Positions 12,701-25,139 of a stretch of 64,000 nt of DNA are shown here, one piece after another. The stretch covers positions 80,423,393 to 80,487,392 of the forward strand of contig CM068380.1 in NCBI GenBank assembly GCA_034770075.1. Reading direction: 5' to 3'. Made by a program: the position numbers and the translations under genes. The notes beneath the pieces were generated by a model. It worked only from the letters and a program-made list of their open reading frames with translations, was not told where the DNA came from and did no database searches. The stretch is from Aralia elata (lineage: Eukaryota > Streptophyta > Magnoliopsida > Apiales > Araliaceae). Each line of letters starts with the position of its first letter. Within the stretch, counting starts at the first letter, position 1.

Positions 12701-14562
12701 TATGTATAAAACTACATAAATTTGTATGACCTTTTCATTTTCTAATTTGGATAAATACGTAAAATTTATAGCCACAACAATGAGAAGCTGGGGCAGGCGC
12801 AAGCCAAGCCAATCTTCTTTAGTTCTGCTAAGGTGACAATTCAATATTTTTCTTCACACAATTAGATCAGTTACGCTTGATGCAAATGCTTTTATTAGTA
12901 ATTTAGAAATGAACATAGAAAGAGAGGTGAGTCAATAAACCTGTGCTTTATCAAGAAACATGCCAGAGCTTGTTCGGACATCACTCTCTACACTCTTACC
13001 CGTTTCGTCATCAACGACCATTGATTTCTCCAGCCCCTCCTTGGCCTAATCAACAAAGATTACAACTTTCAAACAAGGGTTGTAAATGAATCGAGTCGAA
13101 TCAAGTCAGGACTGGCTTGCTTAAGAATTTATTGAGTTCAAGATGACAAGAAGTAGAGCTTACAAAGTTTAAAGGACAGGAAAACTTGATTCATTTAATA
13201 TTCAAGCTACCGACATGCCGCTGTGAGCCCTCACGAGCAACTCAAGCTCATTTCGAGCATTTTTTTTATAAGAATTACAAAATAATTCTATATATATATA
13301 GAATATATAATGATTACACTAAACATTTTTATTTGTAATATTAAGACAAATATAAATACTATGATGCAAAATACAACTCTTTACATATTATGTAATAGCC
13401 AAATTTAAATGAGTCTAGTGAATTTAGGTAGCTCATCGGTTGGGATCCTAGTTGGAGTAACTTAAACCACGACTATACTCAAGCTTGACTCGTTTAACTC
13501 CTCAACCCAAGCAAATCAGGACTCTGAGCAGCTCGACCGATTTACAGGCAATGGCGGAGCTACTAAGAGGTGATTGGGGCCTGTGGCGCACACTAGAATT
13601 TTACGAAATAAATTTAATAAACATTAATTAACTAAACTAAACCAGGTAGAAAGCTGTGTGTTTACATGTATCAGTTAAAGTTAAAAGGGAAGTTTCAAAG
13701 TTCCCACTTGCCTATACCACATATATTAAACATATCATTTCTCTTGACTTGAGAGTTTTAAAAATCATATATATAGGTAAAGTGTGGGAATAATTTCAGT
13801 AATTTCGACGGATTGTTTCATTGTTGTCATGGATTTACCAGCATTTTTTAATTTATTGTTATTGTCTTTTAAGTGCAGATTTTTTTATTTTTTTTTATTT
13901 TTTTTTACAATTTAGTGTATTTTCGCGCCACTTCATACAATATCCTGGCGCCGGCACTGTTTACAGGCCAATAACAAGATAGAAGATTTGAGCTCCTAAA
14001 GCTTATAAGTATTTCGAATTTTGTACTGCTTAAATCTTACTACCTCCAAGCAACCAAAAGGAGAAATAATGCTATTAATTTAAAAGGCAAAAAAATAAGG
14101 CCTTACCAGATCGATAAGATGATTACACTCCTCATCTGTTACAAAGTTTTTGTATATGAACGCCCTGTGTATACCCCATTCACATAAATATAACAAAAAT
14201 ATTCAGACAAAAAGCTATAAACAAGAGCAGAGAGAATAGAGGAAGGGAGGAGCAGACCTGGGACGCCATGAAAGTTGGGTGACCCTTGTTGGGTCAAAAG
14301 TAGCAGCAACAGCTGAATTATCACCGGTCGTTAATTTCAGCACCGACCCTCTTTCTCTGTAAAATCAAATTTTAGTTTAAATATAACGAGGGTGATTAGT
14401 AATAGAAAGAGGAGAGAGAAAGAGAGGAGAGCAAGACTTTATCTGATTATCCGGGCGCCAGGTCCAAGCAGAGGAGAAGCGAAGAGCAGGGTGGGAGAAA
14501 TGAGGGGGAAAAAAGAGGAGATAGAAATAGAAGAGAAAACAAACTCTTTTGCTGTAATCCAT
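9765..14562 (-). CDS. Prolyl 4-hydroxylase with C-terminal ShK domain, tandem copy 2
   Basis: Eight exons: 14562-14438, 14356-14258, 14164-14107, 13045-12941, 11092-11035, 10930-10755, 10653-10593 and 10066-9765, with a continuous frame of 327 aa. The start was chosen because ATG-GAT is shared by all three copies; an in-frame ATG nine bases upstream (14571) is possible. The exon 1 donor AAA|GTCTTG is weak but is the only site that keeps phase. Residues 1-30 form a signal anchor (Phe/Leu-rich). The catalytic core has HYD (His168, Asp170), His253 in YHGSC and Lys263 in GEKW, the Fe(II) and 2-oxoglutarate ligands of the family. The ShK domain has CIDEDEDC through CRKSCNACS, so six cysteines are kept. 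Substrates would be extensin- or arabinogalactan-type proteins in the secretory pathway (family knowledge). Exon number and phases match copies 1 and 3. Confidence 0.9.
11985..12190. repeat. Intron-4 segment shared with P4H copy 1
   Basis: Partner of 6534-6740. Both lie in intron 4 of their gene at comparable distance from exon 5, so the segment predates the duplication that separated copies 1 and 2. Confidence 0.6.
13078..13553. mobile_element. Possible hAT-like nonautonomous element in intron 3 of P4H copy 2
   Basis: Begins 'ttgtaaatgaatcgagtcga' and ends '...cgaccgatttacag', so the ends are roughly inverted (TTGTAAAT against its complement). The interior is rich in 'gagctc/tcgag'-like words. 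A relative lies at 24244-24552. I could not define a target duplication. Confidence 0.35.
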
Positions 14563-17017
14563 GAGGATCATGAGAAGAGATATTGACAATGTATTTTTGT
14601 TTGTATGATTGATTGATGCCAAATTTAAAGCCCTCCGATTTGGCGAGGGAATTCGAAATTAGAGCATTGGAATTTGCAGGTAGTAGAGTGGTAGTTGAAT
14701 TTAGTACTCCGTACAGATGGAGCTGAAGAGAAAGAATAAGTCTACGGGGACATGGTATTAGGACATGGAAATTGGACATTTCCATGTTCCCTTGGTTTTT
14801 TTTTTTTTTTTTTGGTATTTATTCTAAACATATTTATATTATGGATTTAAAAAAAAAACCAAAAAAAACTGAAAAAATTAGGTGTAATTTGGATATATAT
14901 CCAAAAAATGGTTGTATGGGCCCATACAACCATTTTTTTGATATATATCCAAATTACACCTAATTTTTTCAGTTTTTTTTGGTTTTTTTTTTTAAATCCA
15001 TAACATAAATATGTTTAGAATAAATACCAAAAAAAAACAAAAAAAAAAAACAAGGGAACATGGATATTTACATGGAAATGTCCAATTTCCATGTCCTAAT
15101 ACCATGTTTGTGTAGAAGGACTCGAAGAGAAAACTCGAGTTCAGGACACTTGTAGAATTTCGCAGTGGAGGACATGTGTCTGTTTGCCCCGTGTTGTTAT
15201 CTGTTAAAAGCACTAAAAACTCTACGCCCCAATATTTGGTAGTAGAATTTTGGGTTTAAAATTATTTTTGAAAGCACATAATAGTATTTATAAGGCTATG
15301 TTTTTATTTTAAGTAAACTATTGACCAAAAAATGTTCATCAAATAAATTTCAGATTATTTGTTAAATATTTATATTTTGATATAAAGGGCTAAATTATTA
15401 GAATTTGTTCTTTTTATTTCAATAACTACATAAACATTTTCTTTTCTTTGCGAGAAAAATAGTTGACATGTTCCACAAATACCATTTGTTAATATTTTTT
15501 TTATCATCATAAAATAGTCCCTAGACACAACTTTCTTAAGATTCTTATTTTAATTTTATTATCATGTCAGTACTACTAAATTAACAAGTTAATTAATTTT
15601 GTTGTGCAACAATGAGAGTTCTTTCTTTGTCACAAAAAAGTGAATGGATTTACTGTATCCATATGCATTTGGTAATACTAAGGCCTAATATAGTGTCTCA
15701 ATATTATTTTTTTGGGTCATTTTAGCACATAGCAGATTTACCAAAAATGTCATGACTAAACATTTTAATTTTATAACTTGAGTTATTATATACATATCAA
15801 AGTATCTTAATGTGAGACTAAAGAAAATATGTGAGTTGCCATAGTTAAGTTGTAAGTTGCGGAAAGAAAAAACTATAAAAACAAAGGAATAACATATATA
15901 GTTATTTCAGTAAGAGTATTATAAAAAAAATTATTCTTTTTTATCTTATTTGTAGATTTTAAGAAATAATTAATAACTTAGCTTTTCATATTGCTATTAT
16001 ACATTACATACTAATTTAATTTTCTTTTATCTTTTCAATAAATTTTAAACAAAAATAATATTAAAATTTTATACTCAATTTAATCAAATATTTATCTATT
16101 TCTTTCTAAAACCTCTCAAGTCTAAATCTCTAAAGAAAGGAGTGAGATGATGGGAGATAAAACTATTTATTTAAAGAAGTTATGTTAATTGTATCCTACA
16201 TAACATTATATGCAAATAAATATGAATAAATATTTTTAATAACACTCTTATTTTATTATTGGCATATACAAACAGTTTTATTTGCACAAATAAAGGGGCA
16301 ATATTCCATGACGGGTCATTAAATGAAAGAAAAGTGTTATTAACCACAAGGGTCCTACCAAATTAAATAACAACTCTTCAAAATCTTCGTCTCCCCAGCC
16401 AGAAAGTTATAAAAAAGTTTCGAGTTATTACTTATTAGACGCAGTGGGTAAGTATATTTAGGAGGGGACCTCCTAAAATGTCCCTTTAATCAACAAATTC
16501 AACACGTTATTTAAAATAAATAAAAAATTTAAAAAAAAAACAAACAAGAGACGTATGGGAGCCGTGGCGTTGAGAAATCACGTTTTTAGAATGTGAAACC
16601 AATTAGTTTTTCTGTTCCAATTTTCATGTCCACCCACTTTTTTCGTTGACACCATGGATCTACTCAGCGCCTTCATTATTTAATTCTACTGGGCTAGTCC
16701 ATATGAAGGCCTTCATTTGGTCAGCCTCAAGCATTTCATATTTTCACAAGAGTAGAGGATTCAAAAACATTTGTTTAAAATGAATAAAAACCCACTATCA
16801 AAATTATTCAGTCCTACAGCGTCTTCATTCATCCCCAACTTCACTACAACATAGACTTTTTTCCTTTATTTTTTTTTTCCCTCTTAATTTGTTTCTCCTA
16901 CTTGGGGTATAATAAATAAAGCACAATGTTATATACATCATTAAAATACAACTCTTTGCTTTCGGGGTAAAAGAAAAAAAGAGGAAGGTTAGGATGCATG
17001 TATATCGGTGAAGGATT
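14563..17017. other. Intergenic: P4H copy 2 promoter and copy 3 3' flank
   Basis: 2.4 kb, the largest gap in the P4H array. Its first part holds the hairpin at 14750-15107. The rest is AT-rich with no frame of coding character. Confidence 0.5.
14750..15107. repeat. 358-bp near-perfect palindrome (foldback element)
   Basis: The two arms mirror each other from 'acatggtattaggacatgg' at the left end to 'ccatgtcctaataccatgt' at the right end, around the centre 'ggttgtatgggcccatacaa' near 14924. The only clear differences are a ~12-base insertion in the right arm ('taaatatccatg' region, about 15058-15072), a few bases in the A/T runs and an added A in 'ccataac'. The transcript of either strand would fold into one long hairpin. 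It ends about 190 bases upstream of the copy 2 start codon. No transposase frame is present; the open frames across it are by-products. Confidence 0.92.
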
Positions 17018-20000
17018 CTACGAAGAGCAGACGTTGCAGCTCTTCCTACAAAATCCGAGCTCATTCTTAGAGCCAACCATATAAATAGGATTCTTTTTAC
17101 ATTCACCTGCAGCAGCCCACTGAGCGCAGTTCTCGTTTTCATCTGTGCAATCTGCGCTTGTTGTGCTCTTCTCCAGTTTGTCGAAAGACCTCACATGAAT
17201 CCATTTGGTTGCAGACCACTTCTCACCCTCGATGACAGGGCAGCTCCCATGCAAGCTCAATGGATCGGTAGTTGCATTAGTATGAAGACTAAAAAAGAGC
17301 AAAGCATCGCCCTTCAGGGGTTTCACTGCAATTACAACATATCACAGATATCAGGTCCAGCAGATATTCACAGTGAGTCCTATCGAACATCTTATCCATT
17401 GGAAAAATAATAAAATATTTTGGACCCTAGAAGTTCACATACAAGTCTGTGTCTATCAAAACATTATACCAATAACCATCAGGAATTTATCCATTCCTCA
17501 CAGAAAAACCTACAACATTACAATTTAAAAGTATTGTGGCCAAAAAAGATACCATCCCAATGGAGGACAAGAATCTTCTACAGGCCTTGTGCCAAAATTG
17601 ATGTTTGACATGAAGAGGGTAAGATTTTTAAATGGGTAATTTTCAGGTTAAATGCAACTAAAGGGCAAGAAAATATTGAGATTTCAGGGTCTGGAAACAG
17701 AACAAGGAAAGCAAACCCTTACAGATTAGGCAATGTGGAAAGATTTTGGGGCTGTCATTTTTAACAGATCCTGGTTAACAGTGTTTTGCTTTTTGGGTGC
17801 ACTTAAGCTGTTAGGCTAAAGAGGAAGGGTTGGCCTTATTAAAGTAGAGGTTCAAAGGTTCCAAGGATGAAAATCAGAGCTAAATGCAAGTTAATTGCAG
17901 AGAATTTAAGATAGAAAAAGAAATTAGTAGGAAAAACAGATATCACATTTCAGATGGTGTTGCCTCACATATAACATAAAACACAAATGCTAGGATATTT
18001 TCCTATAACTTGGAGTTCCCAATTTGACTTTTATTAGAAAAATTCTGAAAGAATTGTCAAGTCTATAAAGAAAGACTCAATAAAACATGTTCATGGGTTG
18101 CTACTATACCCCATGCCGAGCAAACTGGTTCTACAAAATTACCTCTATATTAAAAGCATTAGCAAGAAACGTGTATGTGTGTGTGTATATATATTATCTT
18201 CCCAGCAACTTTTCTAATTCCAAAAAGACTTAATTAAGCCTGAATTAAAATATGCAAGGTCCAAATTGGACAATCCACCATCTAAAATTTGTCAAATTAG
18301 AGCGTGGAACTCCAAGAATCCCTTGCAAGCCACTTAAAGACTTCCAATTGTTGTTCCTTTTGTCTCCATCACCCTCACATTCTTTCCCTCCTACAGCACT
18401 ACAGTTTCATATTCCTAGTTGTCCAGGTTAGGTAAGGTAATATGCCATATAGCATATGTGAAACACTTCACTCAAATAATGCATGCAAAAAACCTAAACT
18501 TTTTTACCTGAGTAACCTTTTTTTGCACAATCAGACATGTCATCATCCTTTGGCTGAGAGTCTTTTGACTGTAATAATGTAGATTTTGAAGTTAGCTCAT
18601 AGGGACAAGAAAAGAAAGACCATGAACAGCCATAGCACTACCAAATAAAGATACCTCTGAATTGGGAAAAACTGTTTCACCACCCTTCTCAACATTAGAC
18701 AGATACATAAGTACTGTGGCCACCCTGTGACCCCCCAATTCTTGATTGGCCTTGTCATGAAAAAAATCAAAATGTGGCTCATACTTCTGCCCATGCTCAT
18801 AGTGCAGTATTTGAAGAGACTCCCCATTTTCTAATAACAACATCAGGGTCAGATACTGAATGAAGATTCTTTTCCTATCCCGTGAAATATGAAGCCCCAA
18901 ATATATTCACCAAGTATACCAAGTTACCTGGAGGAAGGAATGTCCAAGCGGCAATTCTTGACTCAATGTCAGCAACTACTTCATCCTTCAAAGGTGAAAC
19001 AAATTTGGTTACTAATATTTTGATTTAAATCATTCACAGCTCATATGAAATAGATTCATTGTATTTTTTGTTTTACTTAAAATTGACCTTCAAACCGGCC
19101 AATGAGGTAACAAAAGTGCAACTACTCAAATTCCAATCAAGAAAATTCCCAATTTTTTCTGCCAGTTAACACGGCAATAGAACAAAATTTCATACATAAG
19201 AAGTGAAGTTCCCAGTAACCAGTAATTACAAACTCAATGCACTATAAAGGTGGTCTAATTCCAAAGCCACACCAAAAGAAATAAGAATTCACTACCTAAA
19301 CACAACTTTCTAGGAGCCTAGGGATTCATATTTCTCTGGTAATTTAGTCTAAAGTTGACCTAGTATAAATTTAGCTAACGATAAACAGTCATGCTGATGG
19401 TACTCTTCTGAATCACTAGTCAAGGTTTCTGCTGCCTGGTAATTTGGATAAGCACATAGTTTTTAAATATTACCTAAGGTATATACGACAGTGCCATATA
19501 GGAAGGATCAATCAACTCCATGAGCTTTCTATACATAAAGAGGTGATAACAATGGCAAATCAGTAATGGATATTGGTCCTCTAACAACCTTAGTGACGGA
19601 TAGAGAAACACCTTCACTCTAACTTCACACTTATTCTTAGGAATCTATAGTCAAATCTTGGCTGTAACATGATAAAAATTAGTGCTTGAAAGAAATAAAC
19701 AATGATGATGAGTCTTATGACCTTTACCAATGCATCATATTAATGGCAGCAGCAGCTGCAACTAAGGACCGTTAATATCTGTGTAAACCTAAAATAGTGC
19801 ATTCTTGACATTTGATCTAATACAGGAAAATCACCTTTTTAGCATTTGCACAACACCAACAGGATAAGGATAACACAAAATTATTCCAAAATATACGATA
19901 AAATAGAGAATTTGGTAGCACTTTCCTTCATTTATTCATAATTTTTGAATATGATATTTTAATAAGCATATGCAATTCATTCTCTTGATTTCTGAAATGA

Positions 20001-21969
20001 AATAATGAGATTAAATACAATTATATGCTTCTCATATGCATTCCTTTCAGTCATCATTTTGAAGACTTTTATCCAAATTTCAGCATACAAGTGTTGATAA
20101 AATTCAGTCATTGTAGACAATTGTCTATGTTCTTCATATTTTTTTCCTTACTTTCTACTAGGGTTCAATCTAGGTCTGTTTAAACAGACATAAAGCTTGG
20201 GTAAATCATGTAAGTCAGCAACCTTGCGAGCCTAAGGAAGACAACTACAACAACTCATAATCTTACATATAATTTAACATAAACCAAAACTTATGAAAAA
20301 TATAAACCACTATTGAAACAGTATAATTTTTGACGTGTTGAGCAAATACTTGCTCTACCAGGGTATTGCTTTATTAGTGTTGACATTGAGGTTCACCTGT
20401 CCAAGGGCAACATCTGGGCTCCACAGTACAGTACACAGTACAACACCGTTGAAAAAAATGAGTTACTACCTCAAATTCTTAGGCCAGATCTATGAATGTA
20501 ATTTACTGATAAAGTACTTCAAATAGATTCAAATGACAATGAGAGAAGCAGCGCAGTGATTCATCTCAAATGTACTAATCTATATTTAAATTAAATCATC
20601 TAACAAAAACAAAAAATCAGTTACACTGAAGTAGGGCGAAAGACTATAAAGGGAGGATTCCTTTCATGGTTTGGATTAGTTAGTATTACATGCATATTGT
20701 ATTATTATCACTGAGGCAAAATCATAGATTTACACAACCAAGTCACATCTAAGACCCTTATTTCAAAACTTAAGATTTTGGGAAAGAACTAGAATCTGTG
20801 AATATTTCAATACTTCAATTTGTAAATATACCAGAATGTAACTGGGATCAATCAACAATTTACTTGAGCAGAAAGTCAACTGTAGAGGCATAACTCTCCA
20901 AATTAAAACGGAATCAAAATAACGTTCTAAGATATCTACTGTCCAAATAACATTCATCATCACTATGTATGCAAGCAACTGAAGTCCCACACACACACAC
21001 ACAGGGGGGAAAAACAGTAAAGCAAACCAATGCATTCTAAATTTCAAACAAAAGTCTAAATAACTGCAGAAAAAAATTAAGATACAGAGGTTGACTGACC
21101 TGTGCTTTGCTCAGAAACATGCCAGAGCTCGTGCGGACCTCACTCTCTATACTCTTACCAGAATCATTGTCAGCAACCATAGACTTCTCCAGCTTATCCT
21201 TGGCCTACTCACAAAAAAATCAACAAACAAAAGAAAAAGCCTAATAAGCAAAGACTATAGCTTTATGGGATCACATCAAATACCATCTTTCTTAACCCCG
21301 TCTTCGTTTTCTGAGAGGCCATTTGCCAAATATACATATTAAAGTTTATCAAAATAATTATAAATTGTAAATCTTTATAACTCTTTCTTCCTTTTATCAG
21401 TATAAAAAAAATCAGCTCAAATATTAATTTTATGAAACCCATACAAACAAACTGAAAGTATAAAGATGATATATAAAAGCCTAACCAGAACAATAAGATG
21501 ATCACACTCCTCATCTGTTAAAAAGTTTCTGTATATGAAAGCCCTGTAGTTCCAAACAGAGAAAAGCCAACAAAAATGATCAGATACAAACACGAAATAT
21601 ATAGAAACAAAAATTAGGAGAGAGAAAAATAAAAAGTTCACCTGGGACGCCAAGAAAGTTGGGTAACCCTTGTAGGATCAAAAGTAACAGCAGATGAAGC
21701 ACCAGTCGTCAATTTAAGCACCGACCCTCTTTGCCTGTGAGATCAATAAAGATTGAAACATACTCAGATATGATCTACAAAATACATGAATGTATATATC
21801 TATTTTGAGAGAAAGAGAAATCTATATATATATATATATGTATGTATGTATGTATATACGTTTTTTTGTCTCCGCGCCATCCCGAGGAACGGAGAGCTGA
21901 TTGGGAAAGATTAGGGAAAAATATCAGGGAAGAAAGAGAAAGGACGAGAAAAAGTTGATGGAAATCCAT
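17018..21969 (-). CDS. Prolyl 4-hydroxylase with C-terminal ShK domain, tandem copy 3
   Basis: Eight exons: 21969-21860, 21734-21642, 21543-21486, 21204-21100, 18985-18928, 18830-18655, 18568-18508 and 17325-17018, with a continuous frame of 322 aa. The signal peptide or anchor is MDFHQLFLVLSLSSLIFF. The block FDPTRVTQLSWRPR, conserved in plant P4Hs, ends exon 2. Iron ligands are His161 and Asp163 (HFD) and His246 (LHGSC), with Lys256 (GEKW) for 2-oxoglutarate. The ShK domain spans about residues 279-320 with six cysteines, ending CRKSCNVCSS. As a 2-oxoglutarate/Fe(II) dioxygenase it would hydroxylate proline in wall glycoproteins in the ER/Golgi. It keeps the family motifs best of the three, and its intron 4 lacks the segment shared by copies 1 and 2. 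A TATAAA on the minus strand lies 107 bases upstream of the start. Confidence 0.92.
21824..21856. repeat. (TA)n and (TATG)n microsatellite
   Basis: TA units followed by 'tatgtatgtatgtatg' at the 5' end of intron 1 of P4H copy 3, immediately after the donor site on the minus strand. Confidence 0.85.
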
Positions 21970-22075
21970 GAGAAACAAATGTATCTAATTGCAAATATAT
22001 TGTATTGCTTTGGTTTGCTTTGGCTTGATTGATGGAAGAAGAAGAAGAAGAAAGAGAATTAACAGAGGGTAGGAG

Positions 22076-22081
22076 TTTATA
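22076..22081 (-). promoter_or_regulatory. TATA box candidate for P4H copy 3
   Basis: TATAAA on the minus strand, 107 bases upstream of the start codon, which would leave a 5' UTR of about 75 bases. GAA/GGA-rich sequence lies between. Confidence 0.4.
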
Positions 22082-24243
22082 GGAGGAGGAGAGGAGTATA
22101 GTTTGGTGTGCTTTTCTTTAAATGGAAATTGGGCCATTTTCCATTTATATAATTCTTCTCTTATTTTATTTTCTTTTTCTTTCTTTTTTTTTTGTCTTTA
22201 ATTTAAAACCTTGAAAAATTATTACAATCAAGGGGCGGTTTGTTTGCGCTCACTGATTTTGGTTAAATATTTAATGCTGGATTTACAGTTTTTAGTTTCT
22301 GGAAGTTTCTTACACGCGGAAAAATGTTTGGCTTTCAAATATGTCTATTCTGTTCTGTTCATACTTTTAACCCCAAAATGGATATGGGGAGATCAAATAT
22401 TACTAATTTTTTTTAAAATTTATAATTAATAGTATTTCTTTTATATACTTTACAACATTCATAGATTATTGATTGAAATTTCATAATTTTATATTAGTTT
22501 TGAACTTAAATATGTTTTAATCAACCTTTTAAAAGTTTATATTCTTAGAACAGTAGGAGTATAATTTTACAAAAATTAATATGATAGAATCATTAATTAA
22601 AAACACAATTTTTTTTAACAAAAAGAAATTATATATCGTTGGTTCAATTTTTTAGTTGTTACTTTTCCATTGGTATTTTATAATTTTAATAAATATATAT
22701 ATAAATGACAAACATAATAACCAATAATAATAATAATAAGGATGTATCTTTGTTTTATGTTTACTTTTATAAATAAAAAGTTATTAGGTTAATAATAATA
22801 ATATGATAATAAAAATATGATAACTAATTTAAGAATATTGTGTAATTTTAAATTGTAACATGAAAATTAATAAATTAAACTCTGGAGTGAAATAAAAAGA
22901 GTAACGATTTAACAGGGCTAATTATGTTAATTTCAGAAGAAAAGTGTTACAAATCACAAATATTATAAACACATCCTCCATCTGGAAAAAAATAAATAAA
23001 ATTAAAATGAGATCCATCAACTTTTGATTTTTCTTGTATTTATCACCTTACTTTTACATGAATCGCATGTTTGTTTAATTAAGTAGTAGCAAAGTTGGTA
23101 CTGCGCATTTGCACTTTTGCGTTCCAACTTTCGAGAATCTCAAAGTTTTTTTTTTTTTTTTTGGACATCACAAGATTCACAACATACACTTATAGTTTGC
23201 ATTTTAAAACATTTAAACGGGACCCATCTCACCGGCACTCTGATCCTAGTATTTTTGTTTTGTTTCATTTTTTATTTTATTTTATTTTTTTGTTTGGGTG
23301 CTATTGAAACTGTGCATGAATTTTTAGTTTCCTCAGCAAAAGAACAAAAAGAAAAATTAGCTGATTTGGTCAGTATGGACAATTCTTTTACGTGGGTTCC
23401 TCATATATGGTCAAAGTCCAAAATACGACTCTTGGTTGGAGATCTACTGGGCTGAATGGGCTTATCATTGTATTTTGTTGTATTACAAAATTAATGCATA
23501 AATTTGGACGGTCCGGTACTCCACTAGGTTTAATATGGTCCAGGCTCCAAGCCCTACACAAGTTCTGATTTTTTTTGGGTCTACATTGACCTTACCTTAA
23601 CGATTTATGGTATTTTTTTGTTTTTTTTATGTAACCGTCTAAGTCTAAAAGACTGAAATATATTAAAGCTGTAATTTATTATAAAAGATGAAAAGAAAGA
23701 ATTATAATTAAACGAACTAAAAACGTAATTTTTTTCAAATAAAATAACAGATAATCATTCGTTGCAACCTCGCTAGCAGACACCAAATAAACTCTTGAAA
23801 TACAGTCATATCCCAAAATGATTATAAAATACGTAGATTTGAACCGAAATACGTAGATCCGAATTGTTCTTCAGTACGTGTAACGGAAGAATAAGCCACT
23901 ATGAAAGCGCCACATCCAAATCTGAATAATCTATCTTCAACAATTCATGCGCCGAAAAAAGTCTTAGGAACAAAAATAATTTCCCAAATGGGGAAAACAA
24001 AATCTCTCAAACGAAGAAAGCAAGATCTCCCAAGAGATGATACTGAAATCTTCTCACAAAAGAGAAAGAAATCAATCATCTAGAAAAGAAAACAAGTCCC
24101 ACAAAAATGAAAAACAAACTCCACGAGAAGGAAGAATAATTTATTAGATCAAAATAAGAAAGATACAGGGGAGGGTATTTCCAAAAGGATAACTCTTCTC
24201 CATATCTAAGATGGAGAATAGGGTTTTTGACTAGAGAGTAAAT

Positions 24244-24552
24244 GTGTAAATGAATCAAGTTGAACTAAGTACTTAATTCACACAATTTATCAAGTATGAA
24301 ATAAGATTTTATTGAGATTTGTTTAGTTATCGAGTCGAGCACGATCTCGAATCGAACTCGAGCAGTTTGAAAATTTTGAACGAATATGATCCGAGTATCA
24401 ATAGAAAATTATAATTTGAAAAGGCTTGAATAATTTATCGAATTTTAAAATTTGCTCATATTTAAATCATTTATATTTCGAGTCGAGTTCGAATCAAACT
24501 TTTAGTTGAGCAATTACAAATCGAGCCCGAACTGTTTAGTTCATTTTACATC
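24244..24552. mobile_element. Possible hAT-like nonautonomous element
   Basis: Left end 'gtgtaaatgaatcaagttga' and right end '...ttagttcattttacatc' are approximately inverted copies. The interior carries repeated 'gagtcgag' and 'cgaactcgag' words like the element at 13078-13553. Degenerate; no clear target duplication. Confidence 0.35.
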
Positions 24553-25084
24553 TTACTAGAGAGAAAAGAGAGAGAATAAAGAAAAGATTAAAAGTTCCTA
24601 ATTGATATCTTAACGATTTATGGTTGAATTTGTGACTCTTTTCGTTTTAAGTTTGTTATGATGAGTGTTAACGCCAAATTCTGATCACTCGCTAAATCAT
24701 CAAATAACGAGCCGAAAAGACGTTTAACGGTGGATGATATGTAGCTGTTTAGTGCTTGTTAATATGGAATAAAATAATTATAAAATAATAACACCAGAAT
24801 TTTTACGTGGAAACCCAATTGGGAAAAAATCACGGGGAGAGATCTCAGAAATCTACTATAAAAATATTGTACAAATTGGAGAAAATAATATAAGTAATTA
24901 TGTTCTCTCTTCCTCACTTTTTCTATAACTCAAATGAACTATTTTTCTCTCCACTATTGAAACTCTCGGATTAATTTCTCTAACTCTTTCTTGCTAATTC
25001 TACCACTGAGCTTGGAATGAATTGGTGTTTTGATGATTTTGAAATGATGTGTGGCTGATGCCTTTTATAGGCAAGTATAAGCAC

Positions 25085-25139
25085 GCCAAAGAAGGAATTT
25101 TTGGTGAGCATGCCAATGAAGGAATTTTTGGTGAGCATG
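25085..25139. repeat. Two 27-bp direct repeats
   Basis: 'gccaaagaaggaatttttgg' followed by 'tgagcat' is repeated once with one change (aaag to aatg). Period 27 bp, two copies. Confidence 0.85.

Noticed and set aside
14992..15213. Minus-strand 73-aa frame and its plus-strand partner at 14772-14963
   Set aside because: They are mirror-image translations of the palindrome arms.
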